Assembly: GCF_014646195.1 (NCBI RefSeq)
Contig: NZ_BMMZ01000003.1
Span: 248,001-312,000, forward strand
DNA: 64,000 bases
Source: Microlunatus endophyticus
GTDB taxonomy: Bacteria; Actinomycetota; Actinomycetes; Propionibacteriales; Propionibacteriaceae
Direction: 5' to 3'
Made by a program: the position numbers and the translations under genes. The notes under the pieces were generated by a model. The model did no database searches, was not told the origin of the DNA, and worked only from the letters and a program-made list of their open reading frames with translations. Positions 44,089 to 53,012 of this stretch are shown piece by piece. The first letter of the stretch is position 1; each line of letters begins with the position of its first letter.

Positions 44089-44750
44089 CAGGCCCCGGCA
44101 ACAAACTTCTTGGACTTCACTCCGGGCAGCAGCGATCCGGCGGGCTCGCGGTACTCGATCCCGGTGATCCGGCCGTCACGGAAGATCACCGTGGTGATGC
44201 TGGCCAGGCTGCACTCGCGCTTACGCGGATCGTGGGCGAACCGCCGCCCCTCGACATCGAGTCGGGCGATCCAGATCGGCAACTGGTGGGAGACGATCAA
44301 CGCCTCGTGACCGTCGGCAGCCTCGGCGGCGTCGTGGATCGCGGCCCGCATCCGGGTCGCGATCTCGGCGTACGGCTCCCCCCAGGTCGGCTTGAGCGGG
44401 TTGCGGAAGTAGAGCCAGTGCCGCGGGTTGGTGAAGGCGGAGTTCTTGGACCGGTCGAAACGATGACCCTGCAGGTAGTTCTCGGCCTCGATCACTCGGC
44501 CGTCGGTGACCACAGCGACCTCGGGGAAGTTCGCCGCGATCGGAGCCATCGTCTCCTGGGCGCGCTCGAGGGGCGAACAGCGCAGATGGGTGACGTCCCA
44601 GCCCTTGGTGTACTCGGCGACCTTTCCGGCCATCTGCCGGCCCACCTCGGACAGGTGGAATCCGGGCAGCCGTCCATAGAGCACGCCGGTCGGATTCTCC
44701 ACCAGACCGTGCCGCACCAGATGGACCAGGGTCTTGGTCTGCTCGCTCAT
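44088..44750 (-). CDS. Histidine phosphatase (Rv0525-like)
   Basis: The 220-residue protein is a regular histidine phosphatase with VHLVRHGLVENP (first catalytic His, RHG), RCSPLERAQET and the second histidine in LIVSHQLPIW. M. tuberculosis keeps a homologue (Rv0525) between hemL and the resA-ccsB genes, as here. The position suggests a role tied to haem or cytochrome synthesis, but the substrate is unknown. The ATG 44750 has a GGGGAG ribosome site. Confidence 0.92.
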   Translation of the reverse strand: MSEQTKTLVHLVRHGLVENPTGVLYGRLPGFHLSEVGRQMAGKVAEYTKGWDVTHLRCSPLERAQETMAPIAANFPEVAVVTDGRVIEAENYLQGHRFDRSKNSAFTNPRHWLYFRNPLKPTWGEPYAEIATRMRAAIHDAAEAADGHEALIVSHQLPIWIARLDVEGRRFAHDPRKRECSLASITTVIFRDGRITGIEYREPAGSLLPGVKSKKFVAGA

Positions 44751-44781
44751 CTCCCCGCCTGTCCGATTCGCCTGCCGGCCG

Positions 44782-46092
44782 CTACGCCGCTCGAGCCGCG
44801 GCCTGGGCGGCACGCGGCAACGCCGCAACGATACGGTCCAGAGCTGTGGAATCGTGAGCCGCCGAGAGGAACCAGCCCTCGAACGCGCTCGGAGGCAGGT
44901 AGACACCGTCCTCGAGCATCGAGTGGAAGAACGCCGTGTACGCCTGCGCCTGCTGTGCCTGGGCGGCGGTGTAGTCGGGGACGGCGGTCACGCCTGGGGC
45001 TACGAAGAAGACGCTGAACAAGTTCCCGGAGTGCGAGATGACGTGCGGAACGCCGGCCTGCTCCAAGGCGGCATGCACCTCGGCACGCAGCTGTTCGGAG
45101 GTCTTGTCGACGGTCTCGTAGACGTCGGCGGTGGCCAGCCGCAACGTCGCCAGGCCGGCAGCGGTCGCGACCGGGTTCCCCGACAGCGTGCCCGCCTGAT
45201 AGACCGAGCCGACCGGCGCGAGGTGGGCCATGATGTCGGCTCGACCGCCGAAGGCCGCGGCCGGGAATCCGCCGCCCATCACCTTGCCGAAGGTCATCAG
45301 GTCGCCGCCGACACCGTCCAAGCCGTACTGGCCCGACTTGCTGACCCGGAAGCCGGTCATCACCTCGTCGGAGATGAAGAGCGCGCCGTGCTCGTGGCAG
45401 AGATCCGACAGGAATCGGTTGAAGCCGATCCCGTCCTCGGCTCCCGGTTCGATGACGCCCATATTGCCCGGGGCACCCTCGGTGATCAGACAGGCGATCT
45501 GGTCGCCGTAGGTCGCGAACGCCTGCCTGACCGCGGCCCGGTCGTTGTACGCGACGACGATGGTGTCAGCGGTCGTCCCGGCGGTGACGCCCGGCGTACC
45601 CGGGATGCCCAGGGTGGCGACGCCGGAGCCGGCCGAGGCCAGCAGCGAGTCGACGTGCCCGTGGTAGCAGCCGGCGAACTTGATGATCTTGTCCCGTCCA
45701 GTGAAGCCGCGAGCCAAGCGGATCGCGCTGAGCGTCGCCTCGGTGCCCGAGTTGACCAGCCGTACCTGGTCGATCGGCGTCCGGTCGATGATCGCCGCCG
45801 CAAGATCGACTTCGGCCTGGGTCGGAGCGCCGAAGGAGGTGCCGTGCTGCGCTGCTTCGGCCACCGCGGCGAGCACCTCCGGATGGGCATGGCCGAGCAA
45901 CATCGGGCCCCAGGAGCAGACCAGGTCGACATACTCGTTGCCGTCCAGGTCGGTCAGGTAGGCACCCCTGGCGCTCTTGATGAAGCGCGGCGTGCCACCG
46001 ACCGCGAGAAAGGCGCGGACCGGCGAATTCACCCCGCCCGGGGTGACGGTCTTGGCCCGCTCGAAGGCGGCGGCGGATCGGTCGACGTTCAT
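44782..46092 (-). CDS. hemL: Glutamate-1-semialdehyde 2,1-aminomutase
   Basis: The 436-residue PLP enzyme turns glutamate-1-semialdehyde into 5-aminolevulinate, the second step of the C5 haem pathway. The PLP lysine is in [18 protein letters not shown] (about residue 272), with [16 protein letters not shown] and [12 protein letters not shown] also matching the family. ATG 46092 overlaps the hemB stop codon. Confidence 0.96.
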   Translation of the reverse strand: MNVDRSAAAFERAKTVTPGGVNSPVRAFLAVGGTPRFIKSARGAYLTDLDGNEYVDLVCSWGPMLLGHAHPEVLAAVAEAAQHGTSFGAPTQAEVDLAAAIIDRTPIDQVRLVNSGTEATLSAIRLARGFTGRDKIIKFAGCYHGHVDSLLASAGSGVATLGIPGTPGVTAGTTADTIVVAYNDRAAVRQAFATYGDQIACLITEGAPGNMGVIEPGAEDGIGFNRFLSDLCHEHGALFISDEVMTGFRVSKSGQYGLDGVGGDLMTFGKVMGGGFPAAAFGGRADIMAHLAPVGSVYQAGTLSGNPVATAAGLATLRLATADVYETVDKTSEQLRAEVHAALEQAGVPHVISHSGNLFSVFFVAPGVTAVPDYTAAQAQQAQAYTAFFHSMLEDGVYLPPSAFEGWFLSAAHDSTALDRIVAALPRAAQAAARAA

Positions 46093-47099
46093 CGCTGCAG
46101 CTCCGGTCTGGTCGCGTACTCGAGGGCCCAGTAAGTGAGAATGACATCGGCACCGGCCCGGCGGATCGAGGTCAGAGTCTCGGTGATCGCGGCGTCCCGA
46201 TCGATCCACCCGCGCTCGGCGGCGGCCTCGATCATGGAGTATTCACCAGAGATGTTGTACGCCGCCACCGGCACGTCGACACGCTCGGCGACCCGTGCGA
46301 TCACGTCAAGATAGCTGAGTGCCGGCTTGATCATCACCAGATCGGCGCCCTGCCCGAGATCGAGCCGGACCTCGCGCAGCGACTCCCGCACATTCGCCAG
46401 ATCCTGCTGGTAGGTCTTCCGGTCCCCCTTGAGGGACGAGCCGACCGCCTCGCGGAACGGGCCGTAATAGGAAGAGGAGTACTTCGCCGCATAGGCCAGG
46501 ATCGCGGTGTCGAGATGTCCGGCCTGATCGAGCGCCTCGCGAATGGCGCCGACCTGGCCGTCCATCATGCCGCTCGGGCCGACCATGTGGACGCCGGCCT
46601 CGGCGTGCAGGACCGCCATCTGCGCGTACAGCTCGACGGTCGCGTCGTTGTCGACGACACCGTCGTCGGTGAGCACGCCGCAGTGACCATGATCGGTGAA
46701 CTCGTCCAGGCAGACGTCGCTCATCACCAGCAGGTCGTCGCCGACCTCGGCGTGCACGGCTGCGATGGCGAGGTTGAGGATGCCGTCGCCGGCGAGCGCC
46801 TGGGAGCCGGTCGCGTCCTTCTTCTCGGGCAGCGGTACGCCGAACAGCATGATCCCGGCCAGCCCGGCCTCGGCCGCATCATGGGCCAGCTTCTTGATCG
46901 ACTCCAGGCTGTGCTGCTCGACACCAGGCATCGAGGTGATCGGCCGCGGCTCCGTCAGCCCCTCGGCGACGAACGCCGGCAGGATCAGTTGCCGCGGTGC
47001 GACGGTGGTCTCAGCGACCATCCGGCGTACGACAGGATTCGTACGCAACCGACGCGGCCGGTCGGGAAGATTGAGCCCACGGGGATTCAGCGCAGCCAT
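46089..47099 (-). CDS. hemB: Porphobilinogen synthase
   Basis: The 336-residue enzyme condenses two 5-aminolevulinates to porphobilinogen. Schiff-base lysines are in [16 protein letters not shown] and [12 protein letters not shown]. The metal-binding segment is [17 protein letters not shown], with two of the three cysteines of classical zinc enzymes; I recall the same arrangement in other actinobacteria. TAAACT lies ten bases before ATG 47099. It is the first gene of hemB-hemL-phosphatase-resA-ccdA-resB-ccsB. hemA, hemC and hemD lie 4 kb away beyond an insert. Confidence 0.96.
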   Translation of the reverse strand: MAALNPRGLNLPDRPRRLRTNPVVRRMVAETTVAPRQLILPAFVAEGLTEPRPITSMPGVEQHSLESIKKLAHDAAEAGLAGIMLFGVPLPEKKDATGSQALAGDGILNLAIAAVHAEVGDDLLVMSDVCLDEFTDHGHCGVLTDDGVVDNDATVELYAQMAVLHAEAGVHMVGPSGMMDGQVGAIREALDQAGHLDTAILAYAAKYSSSYYGPFREAVGSSLKGDRKTYQQDLANVRESLREVRLDLGQGADLVMIKPALSYLDVIARVAERVDVPVAAYNISGEYSMIEAAAERGWIDRDAAITETLTSIRRAGADVILTYWALEYATRPELQR

Positions 47100-47408
47100 A
47101 ACCCTGCAGAGTTTACGACCCGCCGTAGTAGTCGGCTCAATCGCTCGGACGGTTTCACAGCCTCGAACCCGTACTCCTGTCTCCCCCACCCGCGTCGTAC
47201 GGGCTACCCACAACCATGGTGTTCGTGTCAAGGATCCAAAGGAGTCTTGAGATCTCAAGCAACTCGACTCCATGTCCGAGCAGCGGCACTATCGGGCGGC
47301 AGCCGACTTGTCCACAGATCGCAACCTGCGACCGGCGTCTGCCCTGCCCGCGGACATAGTGTCGCGCTCAAGAAGACCCAGAATCCTTGAGAATCCAAGT
47401 GGGAGACC
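47100..47408. other. Intergenic region with AbrB-type operator candidates
   Basis: This 309-base gap between divergent hemB and the AbrB-type gene holds CTTGAGATCTCAAG (47246-47259), a similar CTTGAGAATCCAAG (47386-47399) and one isolated DnaA-box-like TTGTCCACA (47308-47316). I see no gene in it. Confidence 0.6.
47246..47259. promoter_or_regulatory. Perfect palindrome, candidate AbrB-protein operator
   Basis: CTTGAGATCTCAAG is a perfect 14-bp palindrome. A related site, CTTGAGAATCCAAG (11 of 14 bases equal), lies at 47386-47399, ten bases before the AbrB-type gene. Paired sites suggest autoregulation. Confidence 0.55.
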
Positions 47409-47669
47409 ATGTTCCTCTCGAAGGTATCGGCGAACGGCCAGGTCACCGTGCCGGCCGCCATCCGAAGAGCGCTCCGGCTCGGTCCGGGCGACAAATTGCT
47501 GTTCTTCCAGAACCCGGACGGTGAGTTCGTCATCGCCAAGGCCGCGGCGTCGGCGATGACCCTTGCCGCCCACATGGGCGAGCAAGGGGCGGCCTTGGCA
47601 GAGAAGAGCCCGATCCAACAGCTGATCGAGGACATCCGGAACAGCAAACCCAGCGAGCGTCTGATGTAA
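47409..47669 (+). CDS. AbrB/MazE-type (SpoVT-AbrB domain) DNA-binding protein
   Basis: The 86-residue protein begins with a swapped-hairpin SpoVT-AbrB domain (LSKVSANGQVTVPAAIRRALRLGPGDKLLFF, residues 3-33), followed by a helical tail. In toxin-antitoxin systems such proteins are antitoxins whose tail binds the toxin. No toxin ORF (PIN, MazF or Doc) follows within the next gene. It may be an orphan transcription factor that binds the CTTGAG repeats upstream. It has a ggGAGacc site before ATG 47409. Confidence 0.85.
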   Translation: MFLSKVSANGQVTVPAAIRRALRLGPGDKLLFFQNPDGEFVIAKAAASAMTLAAHMGEQGAALAEKSPIQQLIEDIRNSKPSERLM

Positions 47670-47700
47670 CCGCTGTTATTATCGCCGGGTAACAGTTACA
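47665..47700. promoter_or_regulatory. Compound inverted repeat before the COG4280-like gene
   Basis: TGTAAC-CG-CTGTTA (47665-47678) pairs with TAACAGTTACA (47690-47700) with one three-base bulge. It lies between the AbrB-type stop codon and the RBS of the next gene. A TATTAT -10-like box is beside the left arm, so it may be an operator as well as a hairpin. Confidence 0.55.
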
Positions 47701-47709
47701 AGGAGCCCG

Positions 47710-48714
47710 ATGACTGATTTCGCCCTGTTCGCGGCCGTCTTCCTGGCGTGCCTGGTCGAGGCCGTCGAGGCGACGACGATCGTGGTCGCCGCCGGATCGA
47801 GCCGGAACTGGCGTTCGGCACTGGAGGGCACGGTCGCGGCGGTGATCGTGCTCGGGGTGATCGTCGCGGTGCTCGGGCCGGCGATCCTGTTGCTACCGCT
47901 GGCGGTCCTGCGGGTGGCGATCGGCGGGCTGCTGCTGGTCTTCGGGTTGCAATGGCTGCGCAAGGCGGTGCTGCGCGCCGCCGGCGTCAAGGCGTTGCAT
48001 GACGAGGACGCCATCTATCAGCGGCAGCTCGCGGCTTCGCAGGCGGCAGCCACCACCAGCCGGGCCGGAATCTCCGACTGGTACGCCTTCACACTGTCCT
48101 TCAAGGGCGTCCTGCTGGAAGGGCTCGAGGTGGTCTTCATCGTGCTCACCTTCGCCACCAACCAGCACAACCTGCCGGTTGCGATCACCGCGTCGGCTGC
48201 GGCGATCGTGGCCGTGGTCATCATGGGCGTGGTCGTCCGCGGCCCGCTCTCGCGGGTGCCCGAGAACACCCTCAAATTCGTGGTCGGCGTGATGCTCACC
48301 TCATTCGGGCTCTTCTGGGGCGCCGAGGGGGTCGGCGCCCACTGGCCCGGCTCGGATGCGACCTTGTTGATCATCGCTCCGGCGGTGCTGATCTTCTGCC
48401 TGCTGCTCGTGGTGATTTTCCGGAGCCGCCGGCGGGTTGCCCAGACGAAAGCGACGCAGGTTCCTGTCACACCCGCCGCTACGGGGTCGACCTCCACGGC
48501 GACCGTGACCAGGACCGAGCCGGGTGCACTCACCCGTTTCGGCCTGTTCTGGTACGACTTCGTGATCGGCGACGACTGGCAGATCGCCGCCGGCGTCGTA
48601 CTGCTGCTGGTGATCACCGGGCTCGCCGCCGGCTGGGGGCCCGCTTGGCTGATTCCGGTTGTCGCGGTCGCCCTGCTGATTCCCTACGGCACCGTTCGGG
48701 CGGCGAAGGACTGA
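47710..48714 (+). CDS. COG4280-like integral membrane protein
   Basis: The 334-residue membrane protein has about eight hydrophobic segments. Acidic motifs sit in two membrane segments, LVEAVEATTIVVAAG (about 14-28) and LLEGLEVVFIVLTF (about 136-149). Repeated ExxE motifs of this type recall metal transporters such as FTR1, but no named family is certain. A basic loop (about 235-275) separates the last helices. A good AAGGAG site precedes ATG 47710. It converges on chrB, and a metal or oxyanion role is only inferred from that. Confidence 0.7.
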   Translation: MTDFALFAAVFLACLVEAVEATTIVVAAGSSRNWRSALEGTVAAVIVLGVIVAVLGPAILLLPLAVLRVAIGGLLLVFGLQWLRKAVLRAAGVKALHDEDAIYQRQLAASQAAATTSRAGISDWYAFTLSFKGVLLEGLEVVFIVLTFATNQHNLPVAITASAAAIVAVVIMGVVVRGPLSRVPENTLKFVVGVMLTSFGLFWGAEGVGAHWPGSDATLLIIAPAVLIFCLLLVVIFRSRRRVAQTKATQVPVTPAATGSTSTATVTRTEPGALTRFGLFWYDFVIGDDWQIAAGVVLLLVITGLAAGWGPAWLIPVVAVALLIPYGTVRAAKD

Positions 48715-48723
48715 GAACGCTTC

Positions 48724-49287
48724 TTAATGCCCTTCCGGCTCCTCGGCGTAGACCCGGGCTGCGTACTCCTCCAGGACCTGTTCGCACTTGGCCAACGCGG
48801 CGTCGGCCTCCGCGCGCCCGGGTGCACCGAACTGGTCGCGGGCCTTCACCTTGTCCAGCCAGTTGACCAGCTTGGTGTAGTCGACCTCGTTCTCCTCGAG
48901 CTCGGCGTAGGTGAAGTGGTTCTTGGTGTATTCCTTTCCCACCTCGGCCAGGAAGCCCTCGCAGCGGTCGACGATCTCCTCGTACTCGTCGGAGCGGGCG
49001 GCCTGGAAGATGTCCAGCACACTCTGCTCGCCCGCCAAGGCCGACGACTCGAGCAGAATGCCGGTGCCGTCCATCCCGACGATCTCGCGCTGGAGCTTGC
49101 GCAGAGCCCGTTCATTGGCGGGCGTTCGGGGCAGCGTGGCCACCGAGTTCTGCAGATAGACCGCACCGAGCGCCTTGAGCCGGCGCCAGACCGTCGCCCG
49201 CAACCGGGTCGGCTCGGACGGGACCCGATAAACCAGCACCAGCCAGCCCGTGGCGGACCGGTCGCCGGTCGCTCGGATCTCGCTCAC
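48724..49287 (-). CDS. chrB: ChrB-domain protein
   Basis: The 187-residue protein matches the ChrB N-terminal domain (GWLVLVYRVPSEPTRLRATVWRRLKALGAVYLQNSVATLP, about 13-52), a chromate-sensing regulator in chr operons. It lacks the C-terminal rhodanese-like part of the longest ChrB proteins and has instead an acidic helical tail. No chromate transporter ChrA is in the window. GTG 49287 is one base after the stop codon of the FAD monooxygenase gene, so the two are one operon. Confidence 0.83.
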   Translation of the reverse strand: MSEIRATGDRSATGWLVLVYRVPSEPTRLRATVWRRLKALGAVYLQNSVATLPRTPANERALRKLQREIVGMDGTGILLESSALAGEQSVLDIFQAARSDEYEEIVDRCEGFLAEVGKEYTKNHFTYAELEENEVDYTKLVNWLDKVKARDQFGAPGRAEADAALAKCEQVLEEYAARVYAEEPEGH

Positions 49288-49288
49288 G

Positions 49289-50476
49289 TCAGGCAGCGTA
49301 GTCGGGCAGATCGATCGCCCAGTGCGCCGGCTCCTCATCCGACGGCAGGCTCGAGATCTGCTGGAACATCGCGTTGCGTGCGGCGAGCGCCTCGGCGGTG
49401 CTCGGAACCAGATTCGCCATTCCCGGGCTGACCAGATTCTGGTTGGCCTCGGCGAAGGGGCGGGCGAGCGCCTCATACCGCTCGAACGCGGCCCGGTGAT
49501 CGCCGCCGCCACCGGCCCCGAACTCGGCAGCAAGCTCGCCGGCCAGCACGTAGGCACCGACCAGCGCCAGACTCGACCCCTGCCCGGTCAGGAAGGAGGG
49601 CGCGTGCGCCGCGTCGCCGGCCAGCGCCAGCCGACCGGAGGACCAACCCGGCATCCGGATCTGGGTGACCATGTCGAAGAACAGATCATCGGCCGTACGC
49701 ATCGCCTCGACCACCTGGGGCACCTTCCAGCCGTCGCCATCGAACCGCTCGGCGACCAGATCGCGCTGCGCCTGCGGATGACGGAAGGCCTCGAACGGCG
49801 GTTCGTCCCGAGTGACGCAGAGGAAGCCGAACAGTTCGGGACGGTCCTGGACGGCGTACAGCGCGACGCCGCGGCCCGGCTCGTTCCAGACCACGCCCTC
49901 ATGGGACAGGCCGAAGTCGTTGGGCATCGTGAAGCCGGCGAAGCAGTAGCCGAGATAGCGGTGGAACGGCTCCTCGGAGCCGAACTTCAGCGCCCGGGTG
50001 CTGGAGTGCACCCCGTCCGCGGCGACGACCAGCGCGAAGCGCTCGACACGACCACTGGCGAAACGGACGTCGATGCCATCGGCATCCTCGTCCAGGGCGG
50101 CGATCGAGTCGTTGAACCGGTATTCGACGCCATCCTTGGTGACGTCGTACAGGACCCGGGCCAGGTCCCCGCGCGGCACTTCGAGGTCCTCGGCCTCGTC
50201 ACCACCGGCGACGGCGTGGGGCCGCAGCAGCGCGACCAGGCCGCCGTCCGGAGCGAGGAAGCTGAGCGCCCGGGTGTCGATGTGGGCCCGGCGCAGCTGC
50301 GAGTGGATACCCATCCGCTTGACCACCTCCAGGGCGGTGGCGCGGATGTCGATCGGGTATCCCCCTCCCCGCAACTGGCCGGCGCGCTCGACGACCGTCA
50401 CGTCGAAGCCGTACTGCTCCAACCAGTACGCAACCGCCGGACCGGCGATGCTCGCGCCCGAGATCAGGATTTTCAT
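49289..50476 (-). CDS. FAD-dependent monooxygenase
   Basis: The 395-residue class A flavin monooxygenase has the FAD motif ISGASIAGPAVAYWLEQYG, the DG motif LVVAADGVHSSTRAL (about 160) and the GD motif GRLALAGDAAHAPSFLTGQG (about 285). The family hydroxylates aromatics or drugs, including tetracycline in TetX; this substrate is unknown. A good GGAGGAAC site precedes ATG 50476. It is divergent from a MarR gene, with a near-perfect operator between them, so it is probably derepressed by a small aromatic ligand. Confidence 0.92.
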   Translation of the reverse strand: MKILISGASIAGPAVAYWLEQYGFDVTVVERAGQLRGGGYPIDIRATALEVVKRMGIHSQLRRAHIDTRALSFLAPDGGLVALLRPHAVAGGDEAEDLEVPRGDLARVLYDVTKDGVEYRFNDSIAALDEDADGIDVRFASGRVERFALVVAADGVHSSTRALKFGSEEPFHRYLGYCFAGFTMPNDFGLSHEGVVWNEPGRGVALYAVQDRPELFGFLCVTRDEPPFEAFRHPQAQRDLVAERFDGDGWKVPQVVEAMRTADDLFFDMVTQIRMPGWSSGRLALAGDAAHAPSFLTGQGSSLALVGAYVLAGELAAEFGAGGGGDHRAAFERYEALARPFAEANQNLVSPGMANLVPSTAEALAARNAMFQQISSLPSDEEPAHWAIDLPDYAA

Positions 50477-50568
50477 CGTTCCTCCAGTGCCAGGCGGCCT
50501 GCACGCCGCCCGAATAGCTACCTTGAGTAGATACCGATGGTTCTCATCATTGAGGACCTCGCCAACAA

Positions 50569-50589
50569 AGATACCTAAGTTAGGTATCT
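50569..50589. promoter_or_regulatory. MarR operator, 21-bp perfect palindrome
   Basis: AGATACCTAA, one central G, then its exact reverse complement. It ends 14 bases before the MarR start codon. Another AGATACC half-site is at 50528-50534, nearer the divergent monooxygenase gene. Confidence 0.8.
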
Positions 50590-50603
50590 ATTCAAGGAGT
50601 GCC

Positions 50604-51089
50604 ATGGCCGGGGATCAGTCGGGAGAAGGGTTCGCCGAGGTGATGGGCATGCTGCCGAGGATCAACCGGCTCAGCACGAGCCTCAGCCGCGGGCGGTTGA
50701 TGGAGCATGCGCTGGAAGCATCGGGGCTGAATCTCGATCGGCCGGCGATGGGCGTACTCATCTCCTTGCGGATGTCCGACGAGCCGTTGCGGATCGGCGA
50801 GATCGCCCGCAGGATGGAGGTCGCCGGACCGCATGTGACCCGGCTCGTCCACGAACTCGAACGCCGGGAACTGGCCAGGAGGATCGCCGACCCGGACGAC
50901 AAGAGGGCGCGACGAGTCGAACTCACTCCGGCCGGGACCGAGGCCGTGAACGGCTATCTGCGCGACATCTTCGGCTGGTTCGCCGAGGCGCTCGTCGACT
51001 GGTCGCCCGCGGACCTGCAGACCCTCGGCACACTGCTGAACCGGTTGCTCGACGACCTGACCGCGCACACCGCGCGCCAGCAACTCTAG
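50604..51089 (+). CDS. MarR-family regulator
   Basis: The 161-residue protein has a MarR winged helix (about 55-120: LRIGEIARRMEVAGPHVTRLVHELERRELARRIADPDDKRARRVELTPAG) flanked by dimerisation helices. The DxRaxxxxLT wing motif is intact. ATG 50604 has an AAGGAG site. Its operator lies just upstream and probably controls both itself and the divergent FAD monooxygenase-chrB operon. Confidence 0.93.
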   Translation: MAGDQSGEGFAEVMGMLPRINRLSTSLSRGRLMEHALEASGLNLDRPAMGVLISLRMSDEPLRIGEIARRMEVAGPHVTRLVHELERRELARRIADPDDKRARRVELTPAGTEAVNGYLRDIFGWFAEALVDWSPADLQTLGTLLNRLLDDLTAHTARQQL

Positions 51090-51144
51090 ACCCCTGAACC
51101 TGCCTTAGACCCCTGAGCCTGTCCTAGACCCCCTGGGCCTGGCG
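51087..51144 (+). repeat. Three 19-20-bp tandem copies at convergent gene ends
   Basis: tagacccctgagcctgtcc (51106-51124) is flanked by close variants at 51087-51105 and 51125-51144. The first copy contains the MarR stop codon. The last copy can form a GACCCC/GGGGTC hairpin with the following bases. Confidence 0.85.
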
Positions 51145-51150
51145 AAGGGG

Positions 51151-52806
51151 TCAGGAACGACGCCGGCTGCTGCGCCGCTGGGACGGCTTGGTGACCGGGT
51201 CACCGTTGGCGACCAGCGCGTCGCGGCGGTCGGCGGCGAAGCCGGCCAACGCATCGGCGAGCTCGACCGCGGACGGCTTCGACGCGATCACGTCGACCCG
51301 CAGTCCGTGTTCCTCGCAGGTCTTCGCGGTCGCCGGGCCGATACAGGCGATGATCGTCGAGGCGTGCGGCTTGCCGGCGATGCCGACCAGGTTGCGTACG
51401 GTCGAGGACGAGGTGAAGACGACCGCGTCGAATTTGCCGGTCTTGATCGCCTCGCGCACCGGCGCGGCCGGCGGAGCAGCCCGGACGGTCCGGTAGGCGG
51501 TGACGTCCTCGACCTCCCAGCCGAGCTCGGTCAGTGCGGCGGACAGCGTCTCGGTGGCGATGTCGGCCCGCGGCAGGAAGACCCGGTTGATCGGGTCGAG
51601 CACCTCGTCGTACGGCGGCCACTCCGCGGCCAGCCCGGCGGCCGACTGCTCACCGCTGGGCACCAGGTCGGGCTCGATGCCCCAGGCCTTGAGTGCGGCC
51701 GAGGTGGCCTCCCCCACGGCGGCGACCTTCAGGCCCGAGAAGGCGCGGGCATCCAGGCCGTACTGCTCGAATTTCTCCCGGACCGCGCGGACCGCGTTGA
51801 CCGAGGTGAAGGCGACCCATTCGTAGCGACCCTCGACCAGACCGCGGACGGCCTTGTCCATCTGCAGCGGGCTGCGCGGTGGCTCGACCGAGATCGTCGG
51901 CACCTCGTCGCTGTGGGCGCCGTAGGTCCGCAGCCGGGCCGTCATCGAGGCAGCCTGGTCCTTGGTCCGCGGCACCAGGACCCGCCAGCCGAAGAGCGGC
52001 TTGGTCTCGTACCAGCTGAGCGATTCGCGGTTCTCGACCGCAGCACCGAGGGTCAGGTGGATCAACTCGCCGGGCTCGCTGGGCACCGCCTTGACCTCGG
52101 CGGCAATCCGGCCGAGGGTGGTGGCGATGCTGATCTGTTCGGTGCTGCCACCGTGCAGGGTGACCAGCGCCGGCTCGCTCGGCTGCCGTCCGACCGCGGT
52201 CGCGACCTCGACGAAATCGTTGATCATGCTGACCCGGGTGCTGACCACCAGGGTGGCGACTCCTGTCCACTCGGCCGCAGCCGTCTTGGCGAAGCGGCCC
52301 TCGGTCGCGGAGACGAAGTGCACGCCGCCGGCGTGGTTCAACGCGACGCCGGCGTACTCCGGCACGGCTGTCAAGGAGCTGACACCGGGGACGACCTCGA
52401 AGTCGACACCGCCGCGCACACAGGCGGCGGCCTCGTCGGAGACAGCGGCATCGAGGAACGGGTCGCCGCTGACCAGGCGTACGACGCGGGCGCCGGCTCC
52501 GGCGTGCTTGAGGACGGTCTTGGCCCGGGCCGACGGCGGTAGGGGCTTACCGGCCTCGGACAGTCCGAGGATGGCTACCTCGGCACCGTCGGCAAGCCTG
52601 ATCGCCGGATGATCGAGGATCTCGCGCTGACTCTCCGAGTCGAGGATCACCGCATTGGCCTCACCGAGCGCGGCGATCGCGCCGAGGGTCAACAGGTCGG
52701 GATCACCAGGACCGGTGCCGACGAAGATCACCCGGCCGCGGGCGGCAGGGGCAGCAGAAACGGAAGTATCTTCAGGACGGGACTTGCGGGCCGACGATGT
52801 GCTCAC
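51151..52806 (-). CDS. hemD: Uroporphyrinogen-III methyltransferase/synthase fusion
   Basis: The 551-residue protein joins an N-terminal SUMT-like methylase domain (about 25-270; VIFVGTGPGDPDLLTLGAIAAL, VRLVSGDPFLD, FEVVPGVSSLTAVP) to a C-terminal uroporphyrinogen-III synthase (about 280-540; VLVPRTKDQAASMTARLRTYGAHSDEVPTI, FTSVNAV, FTSSSTV). The synthase domain makes uroporphyrinogen III from HemC's product. The methylase segment after GDPF (LDAAVSDEAA) departs from the usual FGRGGEE, so its methylase activity is uncertain. GTG 52806 was chosen. It lies downstream of hemC across a 244-base gap. Confidence 0.94.
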   Translation of the reverse strand: MSTSSARKSRPEDTSVSAAPAARGRVIFVGTGPGDPDLLTLGAIAALGEANAVILDSESQREILDHPAIRLADGAEVAILGLSEAGKPLPPSARAKTVLKHAGAGARVVRLVSGDPFLDAAVSDEAAACVRGGVDFEVVPGVSSLTAVPEYAGVALNHAGGVHFVSATEGRFAKTAAAEWTGVATLVVSTRVSMINDFVEVATAVGRQPSEPALVTLHGGSTEQISIATTLGRIAAEVKAVPSEPGELIHLTLGAAVENRESLSWYETKPLFGWRVLVPRTKDQAASMTARLRTYGAHSDEVPTISVEPPRSPLQMDKAVRGLVEGRYEWVAFTSVNAVRAVREKFEQYGLDARAFSGLKVAAVGEATSAALKAWGIEPDLVPSGEQSAAGLAAEWPPYDEVLDPINRVFLPRADIATETLSAALTELGWEVEDVTAYRTVRAAPPAAPVREAIKTGKFDAVVFTSSSTVRNLVGIAGKPHASTIIACIGPATAKTCEEHGLRVDVIASKPSAVELADALAGFAADRRDALVANGDPVTKPSQRRSSRRRS

Positions 52807-53012
52807 GGGCGATTCTCGCGTTCTTTGCCGCCGGCGCGGGATCTTTGGTGATCTCGTACCGGATGAACGAGCCCGGCTGACCGCGTTCACATGCTGTCTG
52901 CTGTTCGCAGCGGACTGCACGTATGGCCGGATCGGCCGAGTGCGCTCTTAGGTTTGTTGGGCTGCTGCTCTCGTCGTGTCTGCGGGACTCCGCATGCACA
53001 ACAGGGTATTGA

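Noticed and set aside
47308..47316. TTGTCCACA, a DnaA-box-like sequence
   Set aside because: A single copy with no AT-rich stretch, no further boxes and no dnaA/dnaN nearby; not an origin.
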